A DNA stretch of 64,000 nucleotides from Clostridiales bacterium (lineage in GTDB: Bacteria; Bacillota; Clostridia; Oscillospirales; Oscillospiraceae), in contig SFIY01000016.1 in assembly GCA_004555205.1 (NCBI GenBank), positions 1 through 64,000 on the forward strand, read 5' to 3'. The first letter of the stretch is position 1; every line of letters begins with the position of its first letter. Position numbers and translations under genes: made by a program. Below are positions 1 to 9,772 of this stretch, one piece after another. The notes below the pieces were generated by a model that did not search any database, was not told the DNA's origin, and saw only the letters and a program-made list of their open reading frames with translations.

Positions 1-1
1 A

Positions 2-148
2 ATGCTGTCCTTGCCAGAGGATTGGGACTACACCCTTGCGGGGCTGTCCTTTATCAACCGGGAGAAAATCGACGCTATCCGGGAAGCCGTTAAGGAACTC
101 TTTCTGCGCTTGCAAAACTCTTTGGGACAATTGCAGAAGAAATATTAA
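2..148 (+). pseudogene. Truncated replication-initiator/HTH fragment of a mobile element
   Basis: The reading frame from position 2 begins MLSLPEDWDYTLAGLSFINR and continues to AVKEL. This resembles the conserved N-terminal segment of helix-turn-helix replication-initiator proteins carried by Firmicute conjugative elements (recognised from memory, not searched). After AVKEL the usual continuation is replaced by an unrelated 16-residue tail (FLRLQNSLGQLQKKY), then a stop at 146-148. The fragment therefore looks truncated and fused to other sequence. The left part may lie outside the window. It sits downstream of the 3' end of the minus-strand tRNA-Leu, a common place for integrative-element debris. 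Confidence 0.5.
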
Positions 149-382
149 GAGAATTAAAGCAATAACATATTTTTATTTCACATTCGGCGTTAGCCGAACA
201 TTTCATAATTCAAAAGGATGCTTCCCCATCGCGTCAGCGATATTTCACCGGCTATATGCTTTTGTCGGTTCAAGTCCACATCAGCATTTTGCGTCGGCAT
301 CTTTTTGCTGCCTCTTGCCACGTCGCCGCGGACTGCCGATCGCTTGCGATGACGGCCATTTATTCCGCAGAAACAAAAAAAC

Positions 383-410
383 GTCGGAGCAAAGTTCACT
401 TTGCTCCGAC
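383..410. terminator. Bidirectional intrinsic terminator-like hairpin
   Basis: Perfect 13-nt arms (gtcggagcaaagt and its complement) almost touch, leaving an effective 4-nt loop. The left flank is A-rich (a near-continuous A run) and the right flank is T-rich, so it could end transcription from either side. On the minus strand it could back up the tRNA terminator. Confidence 0.6.
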
Positions 411-547
411 TTGTTATTTCGCAACAGTATAGACGCCCTTACTTTCAGGTCTGCATCCAAAGCAAAGCCCGGCGCAGCGGTTGTGATTCGGAAAGGAGGA
501 GCGACGGAACGAGCGAGAGACGGCGTTTGCTTTGAAAAAGAAAACGC

Positions 548-575
548 CGTCGCGGACGATAGGCAGTCCGCGACG
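548..575 (-). terminator. Terminator of tRNA-Leu
   Basis: A 10-bp stem (cgtcgcggac / gtccgcgacg) lies immediately beyond the tRNA 3' end on the minus strand. The plus-strand sequence to its left is A-rich (gaaaaagaaaa), giving a U-rich tail in the transcript. Confidence 0.6.
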
Positions 576-578
576 ACG

Positions 579-665
579 TGGTGCCGGTGACCGGACTCGA
601 ACCGGTACGCTGTCGCCAGCGGTGGATTTTGAGTCCACTACGTCTACCAATTCCATCACACCGGC
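579..665 (-). tRNA. tRNA-Leu (anticodon CAA), CCA encoded
   Basis: The reverse complement starts GCCGGTGTGATGGAATTGG and ends GGTTCGAGTCC-GGTCACCGGC-A-CCA. The acceptor arms pair over 7 bp, the T arm is GGTTCGAGTCC, and the anticodon loop CTCAAAA gives anticodon CAA (reads UUG). A long variable arm (TGGCGACAGCG region) marks it as a class II tRNA, as expected for leucine. Positions 579-581 encode CCA. An intrinsic terminator follows at 548-575. Confidence 0.95.
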
Positions 666-770
666 ATATCGACTTTGGTATTATATCCTATCCCCGCCGC
701 AAATTCAAGTGTTATTTTTGCTTTTTATGCCGCTGCCATCATTTTCCCACTTAAAATTATTTGTTTGGGG

Positions 771-799
771 TTGACACTTTTGCTGTTTTGCCGTACTAT
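771..799 (+). promoter_or_regulatory. Sigma-A promoter of mgtE leader
   Basis: Perfect -35 TTGACA (771-776), 17-nt spacer, -10 TACTAT (794-799). Transcription would start a few bases downstream, just before the M-box aptamer. Confidence 0.8.
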
Positions 800-817
800 G
801 ATGGTGTAATTGCATAT

Positions 818-966
818 TCCGGTAGGTAAGGCTACCGCAGGGATACGGACTGCTGCCGCGAAATGGTGGAGACACCATGAGAGGGTTTGAACAGGCGATA
901 TCGAAACCAAGGTATCATCTAATGCAGTTTCATCGCCCCGCGATGCTAAAGCTTGTTACGGTGGTT
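818..966 (+). ncRNA. M-box (ykoK) Mg2+ riboswitch
   Basis: The leader carries the M-box hallmarks in order: GGTAAGGCT, GATACGGA followed by CTGCTGCC, a GGAGACACCAT segment, then AATGCAG and GCTAAAGCT near the closing stem. The order and spacing match the Bacillus subtilis mgtE leader as remembered. It precedes a magnesium transporter, the expected target, and is followed by an intrinsic terminator at 1003-1045. The likely mechanism is termination when Mg2+ is high. The exact ends of the P1 stem are approximate. Confidence 0.85.
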
Positions 967-1002
967 GGGTCACGCAGCGCGCGTGATCTTTCAGTGCTTT
1001 TC

Positions 1003-1045
1003 CGCAATGGGCCTGCTGTCGGTCTTTTGCGGATTTATTTTTTAC
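1003..1045 (+). terminator. M-box expression-platform terminator
   Basis: Outer stem CCGCAA (1003-1008) / TTGCGG (1028-1033) encloses an inner GGCC/GGTC stem and is followed by a T-rich tail (1034-1045). It lies between the aptamer and the mgtE ribosome binding site (aaggaggaa), as expected for transcriptional control. Confidence 0.65.
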
Positions 1046-1064
1046 AGGGAAGGAGGAACAGGCC

Positions 1065-2450
1065 ATGTTTGATTACGAGAGCAAAATGGACCAATATCTG
1101 GAAAAAATCGAGGAGTTGGTACGAAGTAAACGGTACGCCGAGCTGCGTGACCTGTTCCTGCCTATGGAGCCTGCTGACATCGCCCTGCTGCTGGAGGAAG
1201 CCGGCGCAGAGCAGATGCCGCTGCTGTATCGCCTGCTGCCCAAGGAGCTGGCCGTGGAGGTGTTCGTAGAGCTGGAGGCCGACAGTCAGGAAATGCTGAT
1301 TAACGGCTTTTCCAACACCGAGCTGCAGGAAGTGCTGGACGAGCTGTATTTGGACGACGCCGTTGACATCGTGGAGGAAATGCCCGCCAGCGTGGTCATC
1401 CGCATTCTGGACAAGGCGACACCGGAGCTGCGTAAATCCATCAACGAAATTCTGAAATATCCGGAGGATTCCGCCGGCTCGATCATGACGGTGGAGTACC
1501 TGTCGCTGAAAAAGGACATGACCGTTTCCGACGCGTTCAAGCGTATTCGCCGCATCGGCGGTGAGCTGGAAACCATCAATATCCTGTATGTCACCGATCC
1601 CACGCGCCATCTGCTGGGCGTTTTGTCTGTGCGCGATCTGCTGTTGGCGGAGGAGGACGATCTGATCGAGGACATCATGGATCCCAATGTGATCTGGGCC
1701 AGAACATTGGACGATAAGGAAGATGTGGCGCAGGCGCTGAGTAAATACGACTTCCTGGCCATGCCCATTGTGGATATGGAGCAGCGTCTGGTGGGTATCG
1801 TCACGGTTGACGACGCCATGGACGTCATCGAGGAAGAAACCACGGAGGACTTTGAAAAGATGGCGGCTATGCTGCCCTCGGACAAGCCCTATCTGCGCAC
1901 CGGTGCATGGGAAACATGGCGGGCCCGCCTGCCGTGGCTGATGATCCTGATGCTCTCTGCCACCTTTACGGGCATGATCCTCAATCACTACGAAAATGCG
2001 CTGGCAGGCTGTCTGGTGCTCAACGCGTACATCCCCATGCTCTCCGGCACGGGCGGTAACTCCGGCACGCAGGCCTCCACCGCCGTTATCCGTGCTTTGA
2101 GCCTGGATGAGGTGGATTTCTCCGACACGCTGAAGGTCATCTGGAAGGAGCTGCGCGTATCGCTGCTGTGCGGTGTCTGTCTGGCAGCCGCTAACTTCCT
2201 CAAAATGCAGTTGGTGGATCGCGTGCTGCTGGGCAACGAGGCCGTCACGCCCATCGTTTGTCTGGTGGTGTGTCTGACCATCCTCTTTGTGGTGGTCTTT
2301 GCCAAATGCGTCGGCTGCAGCCTGCCGCTTCTGGCGGAAAAAATCGGTCTTGACCCGGCGGTGATGGCAAGTCCCTTCATTTCCACCATTGTCGACGCCA
2401 CCAGCCTGCTGATCTACTTCACCTTTGCCTCCCGTCTGCTCCACCTATAA
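1065..2450 (+). CDS. mgtE: Magnesium transporter MgtE
   Basis: 461 aa, the usual length for MgtE, a homodimeric Mg2+ channel of the inner membrane. An N-terminal superhelical MgtE_N domain (about residues 25-130) is followed by a CBS pair (about 135-255) that senses intracellular Mg2+. The membrane domain from about residue 285 has five helices and includes the pore-region motif SGTGGNSGTQAST. The start is set by an AAGGAGG ribosome binding site 8-9 nt upstream of ATG. Expression is probably controlled by the M-box riboswitch, so Mg2+ acts twice: on transcription, and on channel gating through the CBS domains. A terminator follows at 2500-2527, so the gene is probably monocistronic. Confidence 0.96.
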   Translation: MFDYESKMDQYLEKIEELVRSKRYAELRDLFLPMEPADIALLLEEAGAEQMPLLYRLLPKELAVEVFVELEADSQEMLINGFSNTELQEVLDELYLDDAVDIVEEMPASVVIRILDKATPELRKSINEILKYPEDSAGSIMTVEYLSLKKDMTVSDAFKRIRRIGGELETINILYVTDPTRHLLGVLSVRDLLLAEEDDLIEDIMDPNVIWARTLDDKEDVAQALSKYDFLAMPIVDMEQRLVGIVTVDDAMDVIEEETTEDFEKMAAMLPSDKPYLRTGAWETWRARLPWLMILMLSATFTGMILNHYENALAGCLVLNAYIPMLSGTGGNSGTQASTAVIRALSLDEVDFSDTLKVIWKELRVSLLCGVCLAAANFLKMQLVDRVLLGNEAVTPIVCLVVCLTILFVVVFAKCVGCSLPLLAEKIGLDPAVMASPFISTIVDATSLLIYFTFASRLLHL

Positions 2451-2499
2451 AATTTGAAATTTTTTCTGCGCGCATACTCGTTTCATAACAGGATACACT

Positions 2500-2527
2500 A
2501 AAGTCAGGCATTTATGCCTGACTTTTT
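2500..2527 (+). terminator. Intrinsic terminator after mgtE
   Basis: Stem aagtcaggca / tgcctgactt with TTTA loop, followed by a T-rich tail. Confidence 0.85.
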
Positions 2528-2548
2528 ATTTACGGGAGGAACCATACC

Positions 2549-2743
2549 ATGACCAAGACTTGTACCAATGACGGCTGCCACTGCACACCGAACGCTGCCA
2601 TCAAGTGCACCGTCAGCAGCTGCGCCCATCACTGCCAGGATGTGAACTACTGCGGTCTGACCGACATTCAGGTCGGCACCCATGAGCAGCATCCCTCTAT
2701 GGACCAGTGCACCGACTGCCAGAGCTTCAAGAAGCAGGGCTAA
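2549..2743 (+). CDS. DUF1540 cysteine-rich small protein
   Basis: 64 aa with 10 Cys and 4 His in a pattern typical of DUF1540 (IKCTVSSCAHH...CGLTDIQVG...CTDCQSF). The family is common in Clostridia. The cysteines probably bind metal, but the function is not established. A clear RBS (gggagga) lies 9 nt upstream of ATG. No promoter could be assigned with confidence between the mgtE terminator and this gene. Confidence 0.8.
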   Translation: MTKTCTNDGCHCTPNAAIKCTVSSCAHHCQDVNYCGLTDIQVGTHEQHPSMDQCTDCQSFKKQG

Positions 2744-2901
2744 CCAAACGACGCGCCTGCGCGGTGCCTTAATGAACGTGACCGTCTGTTTTCGGTGCTT
2801 GCGCGGCGCAGGGTATTTTTTGTGACGCGCGGACGCGTTGCAAAAATGATTTCATTTTGTTTTGCCGCAGAAAGCGGCAAAATTCGGTGAAACCTCTTTG
2901 T

Positions 2902-2948
2902 GTCCGGCAATATGTTTACCCCTCACACGGGTAAACATATTGCCGGAC
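2902..2948. repeat. 20-bp perfect inverted repeat upstream of the TauE gene pair
   Basis: Arms at 2902-2921 and 2929-2948 are perfectly complementary around a 7-nt loop. No T-run follows on the plus strand, so it is not a standard terminator. It lies about 30 bp upstream of the first permease gene. A second, shorter hairpin (ttttgccgc / gcggcaaaa) is at 2860-2882. Possible roles are attenuation, RNA stabilisation or a remnant of a mobile repeat. Confidence 0.6.
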
Positions 2949-2979
2949 GAATAAAATCCCCTACATAGGAGGTGGCGCA

Positions 2980-3333
2980 ATGGACAACAAAGCAAAGCTG
3001 CGCATCAGCGGCGCCGTGGCAGGCGGTATCAACGGTCTGTTCGGCGGCGGAGGGGGTATGGCGCTGGTGCCGCTGCTGACAAAATGGTGCGGTGTGGAGG
3101 AAAAGAAGGCCTTTGCCAACTGTGTGGCCGTCATTTTCCCCTTTTGCGTGATCTCGGCCGCTGTCTATCTCTTTCGCACACATCTTGATCTGACGGCGGC
3201 GCCCCCCTATCTGATCGGCGGTCTCATCGGCGGTTTATTGGGCGGCAGGCTGTTCAAGCGTGTACCGACAGTATGGCTGCGGCGTATTTTTGCGGTATTT
3301 TTGCTGTACGGCGGCGTGAGGTATCTGCTGTGA
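2980..3333 (+). CDS. Half-size TauE/SafE family permease, subunit 1
   Basis: 117 aa with about four hydrophobic segments and the glycine-rich motif FGGGGGM near residue 25, typical of one repeat of the TauE/SafE (TSUP) anion exporter fold. Full-length TSUP proteins of about 250 aa contain two such repeats; here each repeat is a separate gene. It overlaps the next gene by one base (TGATG), so the two are probably translated together and pair in the membrane. The substrate cannot be read from sequence; sulfite or organosulfonate export is the family precedent. RBS is aggaggtg. Confidence 0.8.
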   Translation: MDNKAKLRISGAVAGGINGLFGGGGGMALVPLLTKWCGVEEKKAFANCVAVIFPFCVISAAVYLFRTHLDLTAAPPYLIGGLIGGLLGGRLFKRVPTVWLRRIFAVFLLYGGVRYLL

Positions 3334-3701
3334 TGCATTTTTTGCTGCCGCTGCTGATTGGGTTCGGCACGGGCATCCTGTCCGCGTGGGGTGTAGGCGG
3401 CGGCACGCTGCTGCTATTGTGCATGACGCTGTTTCTGGGCGTGGATCAGGCCACTGCGCAGGGTATCAACCTGCTCTACTTCCTGCCCACCGCCGGCATG
3501 GGATTGATCTGGCACAGGAAAAACGGTCTGCTGGAAAAAGACGTCCTGCGGCAAGCCATTCCTCTGGGTACGGTCGCCGCCATTGCCGCCGCATGGATTG
3601 CCACCTCGGTGGATACCGCCGTTTTCCGCAAGCCGTTTGGCGTCTATCTGCTCCTTACCGGCGTGATGACGCTGTTTCAAACGAAAAAAAGCGACAAATA
3701 A
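3333..3701 (+). CDS. Half-size TauE/SafE family permease, subunit 2
   Basis: 122 aa starting at the ATG that overlaps the preceding stop codon. An in-frame ATG at 3273 lies inside the upstream gene and is less likely. It contains the second-repeat signature WGVGGGTLLL near residue 17 and four hydrophobic segments. With the upstream gene it would make a full eight-helix TSUP permease. A bidirectional terminator follows directly. Confidence 0.8.
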   Translation: MHFLLPLLIGFGTGILSAWGVGGGTLLLLCMTLFLGVDQATAQGINLLYFLPTAGMGLIWHRKNGLLEKDVLRQAIPLGTVAAIAAAWIATSVDTAVFRKPFGVYLLLTGVMTLFQTKKSDK

Positions 3702-3735
3702 AGGGTGCGTTCCCGCAGGAACACACCCTTTGTCT
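3702..3735. terminator. Shared convergent terminator
   Basis: Stem aagggtgcgttcc / ggaacacaccctt (one mismatch) with flanking A and T tracts. It separates the plus-strand permease pair from the minus-strand operon that ends at 3738. Confidence 0.8.
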
Positions 3736-3737
3736 TT

Positions 3738-4733
3738 TTAGTTGGCGGGGATCATATAGCTGCCGCTTTCCGTGGCTGCCCACACCGTGGGAACCAGGCG
3801 CACAGCCGTGTCAAAGTCCTCGGGCAGCATCTGCTGCAGCGCTTCCGTGTCCAGACCGCTGGCGGTATAGACCCGGTCAAACGATGTGTTCAGCAGCTCC
3901 GCCGTCAGGCCGTTTTTCGCACCGGGCAGCTCACGCAGCAGTACGGAAATGCGCGTGCCCCGCGGCAATGCCGCACGCAGGTCGGTGATGAACTGGGTCA
4001 GCACGGCGGTACGGTCCGCCTCGCCCTCCCACTCGGCGGGATAGCCGAAGTAATCCAGCACGATCTCATCAAAGCCCAAATCCACATACTCCTGACACAG
4101 CGCTTTTACATAGCTCAGCGTGCCCTCCTTGGCGGGATCCAGCCAATAGCGGCCGTAATTATCCCACCACAGCGTGCCGTCCTCACGGCAGAGAGCGGCC
4201 GCCTCCGTCATGGCGTAGGCATAGGAATTGTCACACAAGCACGCCATACGGGCCACCACACCGTGATCGCTGTCAAGAATGGTGCGAAGGTGCGGCAGCG
4301 TCGTTTCGCCGCCCTTGAGTACTTCCTCGGGCGCCGACACCTCGGAGGCATAGGCCAGTGAGCCATCCACGGTTTTCACATTCACCACGACGCTCTCCGG
4401 TGCGTCTGTGAGCAGCCATGTGGGGTCGTCGCTCAAGCACCACAGGGGCAGCTCCTTCGCCTGCAGCGGCGCAAGGTCTTTGCCCACGGTGGATACAGGC
4501 TCCTTGCGCTCAATCTCCACCTCATCGGGGTCGATGGCGGAGTCCTTGTCCTCACCGTCCTTATGCTGCATAAACGGGAACTCCCAATGCACCTTGCCCG
4601 TATCGTCATATACACGGTAATTCTGGATGATCAAAAAGCCTACCGCCGCCAGTAAGATCACCACAAGACCAATCATCAGGATAATTTTCCCCTTATTGCG
4701 TCCGCGGTAGCTGTTATATCCTCTCGTAGCCAT
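3738..4733 (-). CDS. Membrane-anchored putative glycoside hydrolase-like protein (DUF4015-like)
   Basis: 331 aa. Short basic N-terminus, one membrane helix (about residues 15-37, LMIGLVVILLAAVGFLII), a charged linker and then an extracytoplasmic domain resembling the TIM-barrel glycosidase-like family DUF4015. Visible features are a VVVNVKT strand, a WWDNYGRYWLDP segment and GFDEIVLDYFGYP, which places an acidic residue at the end of a beta strand as in glycosidases. A larger paralogue lies at 47402-49060. It is the last gene of the heat-shock/rpiB run, 4 bp from rpiB. Substrate unknown; a cell-envelope polysaccharide is a reasonable guess only. Confidence 0.65.
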   Translation of the reverse strand: MATRGYNSYRGRNKGKIILMIGLVVILLAAVGFLIIQNYRVYDDTGKVHWEFPFMQHKDGEDKDSAIDPDEVEIERKEPVSTVGKDLAPLQAKELPLWCLSDDPTWLLTDAPESVVVNVKTVDGSLAYASEVSAPEEVLKGGETTLPHLRTILDSDHGVVARMACLCDNSYAYAMTEAAALCREDGTLWWDNYGRYWLDPAKEGTLSYVKALCQEYVDLGFDEIVLDYFGYPAEWEGEADRTAVLTQFITDLRAALPRGTRISVLLRELPGAKNGLTAELLNTSFDRVYTASGLDTEALQQMLPEDFDTAVRLVPTVWAATESGSYMIPAN

Positions 4734-4737
4734 GGCG

Positions 4738-5175
4738 TTAAGGCTGGATGCTGTCCACCAGGCCCACGCGGCGCGCGTGGCGGCCGCCCTCGAACTCGGT
4801 GTTCAAAAATACCTCTACCATACGCAAAGCCAGATCGGTGCCGGTCAGGCCGGCACCCAGCGCCAGCACATTGGCATTATTGTGACGGCGGGTCATCTCG
4901 GCGCTGAAGGGATCGGTGCAGTGCGCGCAGCGAATGCCCTTGATCTTGTTGACAGCCATGGACATACCGATACCGGTGGTGCAAATGACGATGCCCTTAT
5001 CGCAGGTGCCGCCGGCCACAGCACGGCCCACCTTCTCGCCGTAGATGGGGTAATCCACGCTCTCGCGGCTGAAGCAGCCAAAGTCCTCATAGTCGATGTC
5101 GTGCTCTTCCAGCCAGATCAGAATGTCCTGCTTGAGCAGGTATCCGCCGTGGTCGCAGCCAATCGCAATCTTCAT
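4738..5175 (-). CDS. rpiB: Ribose-5-phosphate isomerase B
   Basis: 145 aa, the normal RpiB/LacAB size. It interconverts ribulose 5-phosphate and ribose 5-phosphate in the cytosolic pentose phosphate pathway. Diagnostic features are the N-terminal GCDHGGY motif, the catalytic Cys region ICTTGIGMS and the phosphate-binding HNNANVLALG motif. RBS is gaggaaa. It lies 16 bp downstream of the PHP phosphatase and 4 bp upstream of the glycosidase-like gene, on the same strand as the heat-shock genes, so it may share their transcript. Confidence 0.93.
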   Translation of the reverse strand: MKIAIGCDHGGYLLKQDILIWLEEHDIDYEDFGCFSRESVDYPIYGEKVGRAVAGGTCDKGIVICTTGIGMSMAVNKIKGIRCAHCTDPFSAEMTRRHNNANVLALGAGLTGTDLALRMVEVFLNTEFEGGRHARRVGLVDSIQP

Positions 5176-5191
5176 GATGTTTTCCTCCTAA

Positions 5192-6001
5192 TCACAGGGG
5201 CCGGAATGTCGGCTCACCTTTTGTAAATGTTGTAAAATAGCGAAATCCGCAGTCCCTCAGCAATTGCTGCCGCGCCGCTATGGCGCAGCCGATATGCTCG
5301 CTGGCATGGGCGTCGCTGCCCAATGTAATGACCTCGCCGCCCATCTCGCGGTAGCGCCGCAAAATGGTGTCGTACGGCAGCGGCATACCGCCGCGGTTGG
5401 TATTGCACTCAATACCGATCCCCTTGGGGATGATGATGCGGAAGATCTCCTCCACCGCGTCCATGTAATCGTCAAAGGTCATGTCGATCCCGAGATGCTC
5501 ATGCAGATAGCGCAGCGGCAAGGTCATATGCCCCAGCACATGGAACCGTCCCCACCGGGCAAGTGTCACCGTGTCGCGCAGATAGTGCTCGATCAGATCG
5601 CGGTAGTAGGGCATATCATGTTCCTTGATAAAGTAGAGATCAAACCAGTCAAATTTCTCCGCCGCCAGATGGACCGAGCCGATGACAAAATCCAAATCCC
5701 TGCCACGCTGCATCAGACAGTCGGCCTCGTCGGGATAGCGCACCACGCCGCTGAGCTCCGCGCCCAGCTTGACGGCAATGCGGTCGCCCCAGCGCTCCAC
5801 CGCCTCCCGGTACTGCGCAAACGCCTTTTCCCAGTCATAGTCGGTGCGCTTTTCACCGCTGTGCCAGTCGTAAGTATCCACATGGTCGGTAATGCAGATC
5901 TCCTGCAGACCGCGCGATACCGCTATCCCGGCAATTTCCGCCATGGACAGCTTGCCGTCAGGTGAGCAGGTGGAATGAATATGATAATCCGCTAAATACA
6001 T
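5192..6001 (-). CDS. PHP-domain histidinol-phosphatase family protein
   Basis: 269 aa from the ATG at 6001 (MYLADYHIHS); the frame is open further upstream into dnaJ but homology begins here. The PHP metal-binding motifs are present: DYHIHSTCSPDGK at the N-terminus, ITDHVDTYDW, GSVH and the late GSDAH motif. This is the HisJ/HisK type of metal-dependent phosphoesterase. No other histidine gene is nearby, so histidinol phosphate is not assured as the substrate. The start lies only 4 bp after the dnaJ stop, implying co-transcription. Confidence 0.8.
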   Translation of the reverse strand: MYLADYHIHSTCSPDGKLSMAEIAGIAVSRGLQEICITDHVDTYDWHSGEKRTDYDWEKAFAQYREAVERWGDRIAVKLGAELSGVVRYPDEADCLMQRGRDLDFVIGSVHLAAEKFDWFDLYFIKEHDMPYYRDLIEHYLRDTVTLARWGRFHVLGHMTLPLRYLHEHLGIDMTFDDYMDAVEEIFRIIIPKGIGIECNTNRGGMPLPYDTILRRYREMGGEVITLGSDAHASEHIGCAIAARQQLLRDCGFRYFTTFTKGEPTFRPL

Positions 6002-6005
6002 ATCG

Positions 6006-7139
6006 TTATTTCTTGAACTTCTTGAAGAAGCTGCGCTGCTTTTCATAGTTCCCCTCACCCAGTGTTTCGCTGAACTTCTTCAGGGCGTCCTTTTGCTCTC
6101 TGTTCAGGCCGCGAGGCGTTTCGATGGTCACCGTCACATACTGATCGCCGCGTCCGTGACCGTTCAAAACGGGGATACCCTTACCGCGCAGACGGAACAC
6201 CGTGCCGGTCTGTGTGCCCTCGGGAATGGTATACTTCACCTTGCCGTCAATGGTGGGAATCTCCATCTCCGCGCCCAAAACGGCCTGCGTAAAGGTAATG
6301 GGTGCTTCGCAGAACACGGAAGTGCCCTCACGGCGGAAGATGTCGTGGGGCTTCACCATCACGGTAATCAGCAGATCGCCGTTGGGACCGCCGTTCTTGC
6401 CGGCATGGCCCTGACCGCGCAGGGAAATGGTCTGGCCGTTGTCGATGCCGGCAGGGATGTTGACCTTTACGGTCTTGCGCTTGCGTGCGCGTCCGCTGCC
6501 GTGACAGTCGGGACAGGGCTGATGGATGATTTTGCCCGTCCCGCGGCACTTGCCGCAGACAGCCTGGGTCTGCATCACGCCAAAGGGCGTGCGCTGCGAC
6601 TGCGTTACCGCGCCGCTGCCGTGGCAGTCGGGGCAGACCTCCGGCGTTGTGCCGGGCGCACAGCCGTTGCCCTTACAGGTGGGGCACTGCTCGCTGCGCT
6701 CAACGGTGACCTCCTTCTCGCAGCCGAAAGCCGCTTCAATAAAGTCCACCGACACGCTCATGCGAATACTCTCGCCCCGCTGCGGGCCGTTGCGCCGACG
6801 CTGACCGCCGCCGCCGAAGCCACCGCCGAAGAAGCTGCCGAAAATATCGCCCAGATCGCCGAAATCAAAGCCGCCTGCGCCATATCCGCCGCCTGCCCCG
6901 TAATTGGGATCCACGCCGGCAAAGCCGAACTGGTCATAGCGCGCCTTCTTGTCGGGATCGGAGAGCACCTCGTTGGCCTCATTGACCTCCTTGAACTTCT
7001 CCTCGGCCTCCTTATCGCCGGGGTTCATGTCCGGATGATACTTGCGGGCCAGCTTTTTATAGGCTCTTTTGATCTCGTCCTCGGATGCGCCTTTGGATAC
7101 GCCGAGAACCTCATAATAATCTCTTTTTTCCTGTGCCAT
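6006..7139 (-). CDS. dnaJ: Chaperone protein DnaJ
   Basis: 377 aa from MAQEKRDYYEVLG (ATG at 7139). The J domain has the HPD motif (KYHPDMNPGD), followed by a Gly/Phe-rich linker. The zinc domain has four CxxCxGxG repeats, visible as CPTCKGNG, CPDCHGSG, CGKCRGTG and CPDCHGSG. Two C-terminal substrate-binding domains follow. DnaJ stimulates the DnaK ATPase and delivers unfolded clients. It is downstream of dnaK in the CIRCE-controlled operon. Confidence 0.97.
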   Translation of the reverse strand: MAQEKRDYYEVLGVSKGASEDEIKRAYKKLARKYHPDMNPGDKEAEEKFKEVNEANEVLSDPDKKARYDQFGFAGVDPNYGAGGGYGAGGFDFGDLGDIFGSFFGGGFGGGGQRRRNGPQRGESIRMSVSVDFIEAAFGCEKEVTVERSEQCPTCKGNGCAPGTTPEVCPDCHGSGAVTQSQRTPFGVMQTQAVCGKCRGTGKIIHQPCPDCHGSGRARKRKTVKVNIPAGIDNGQTISLRGQGHAGKNGGPNGDLLITVMVKPHDIFRREGTSVFCEAPITFTQAVLGAEMEIPTIDGKVKYTIPEGTQTGTVFRLRGKGIPVLNGHGRGDQYVTVTIETPRGLNREQKDALKKFSETLGEGNYEKQRSFFKKFKK

Positions 7140-7202
7140 AGATACTGCTCCTAACACCGCAAACAGGGACAGGAAGCCCTGCCCCTCATTTGCGGATCAT
7201 AC

Positions 7203-9050
<1,848 letters not shown>

Positions 9051-9166
9051 AATTTTTGCCTCCTAAGAATTTTATATCAATTTATTTTATTTATCTTACT
9101 ACGAACAGGTGTCGTAAAACACTTCTCTGTCTGTCAATGTGCCCCCGCGGCAGTAAGCCGCTTTCC

Positions 9167-9772
9167 TCAGTTTGCCACTTTCACCATGGCAAAGCGCAGC
9201 ACTTTGTCGCCTATCATAAAGCCCTTTTGGAAAACCTCCGCCACAATGTTCTCACCGAAGTTTTCATCATCAATGTGCATCACCGCGTTGTGCTTTTCCG
9301 GGTCAAAGGGCTGACCCTCCGCTTCAATTTCGGTGACGCCCAATTTGGTCAGCACATCGAGGAACTGCTTGGCGATCATCTCCATCCCCTGGCGGTGACC
9401 GTCGCCCTCCTCAAACTGTGCCACGCCGCGCACCAGATTGTCGTACACCTCCAGAAACGGTTTGACCGTGTCGGCCTTGGCGTCGCCGTAGATGTTTTCC
9501 TTCTCGCGGGCGGTGCGCTTGCGGTAATTGTCGTACTCGGCGGCCAGCCGCAGGTATTTGTCGTTACTGTCGGACACCAGCTTGGCAAGCTGCTCCATCT
9601 TCTCCATCTGCTCACGGCTGACGGTGAAGGATTCTTCCTCTTTATTTTCAACGGTTTCCCCGGCGGTCTCCTTCGCAGTCTCTTCCGTGGTTTCTTCCAC
9701 GGTTTCTTTCACGATTTCTTCTGCGGTCTCCTCCGCGGTTTCCTGTGGGTTGTTCTTTTCCATTTCGCTCAT
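9167..9772 (-). CDS. grpE: Nucleotide exchange factor GrpE
   Basis: 201 aa. An acidic, Glu/Thr-rich N-terminal arm (about residues 5-50) is followed by a coiled-coil dimerisation region with YDNYRKRTAREKE and the GrpE beta domain (GVTEIEAEGQPFDPEKHNAV). It promotes ADP release from DnaK. The start codon overlaps the hrcA stop by 4 nt (ATGA), indicating translational coupling. Confidence 0.96.
   Translation of the reverse strand: MSEMEKNNPQETAEETAEEIVKETVEETTEETAKETAGETVENKEEESFTVSREQMEKMEQLAKLVSDSNDKYLRLAAEYDNYRKRTAREKENIYGDAKADTVKPFLEVYDNLVRGVAQFEEGDGHRQGMEMIAKQFLDVLTKLGVTEIEAEGQPFDPEKHNAVMHIDDENFGENIVAEVFQKGFMIGDKVLRFAMVKVAN

Larger units (their letters stand above)
149..578. other. Gene-free stretch between mobile-element remnant and tRNA
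   Basis: No convincing coding region on either strand. It contains a small hairpin at about 183-196, a strong bidirectional terminator-like hairpin at 383-410, and a 22-nt imperfect inverted repeat (321-342 against 557-578, 20 of 22 matching). The right copy directly abuts the encoded CCA end of the tRNA. Confidence 0.5.

Noticed and set aside
36..590. A 184-codon plus-strand frame across the tRNA-proximal region
   Set aside because: Crosses the terminator hairpins, has no RBS and no family resemblance, and has the Cys/Arg-rich look of noncoding sequence.
9051..9166. Second CIRCE or promoter between grpE and dnaK
   Set aside because: No TTAGCACTC half-site in either orientation; dnaK is best explained as part of the hrcA operon.
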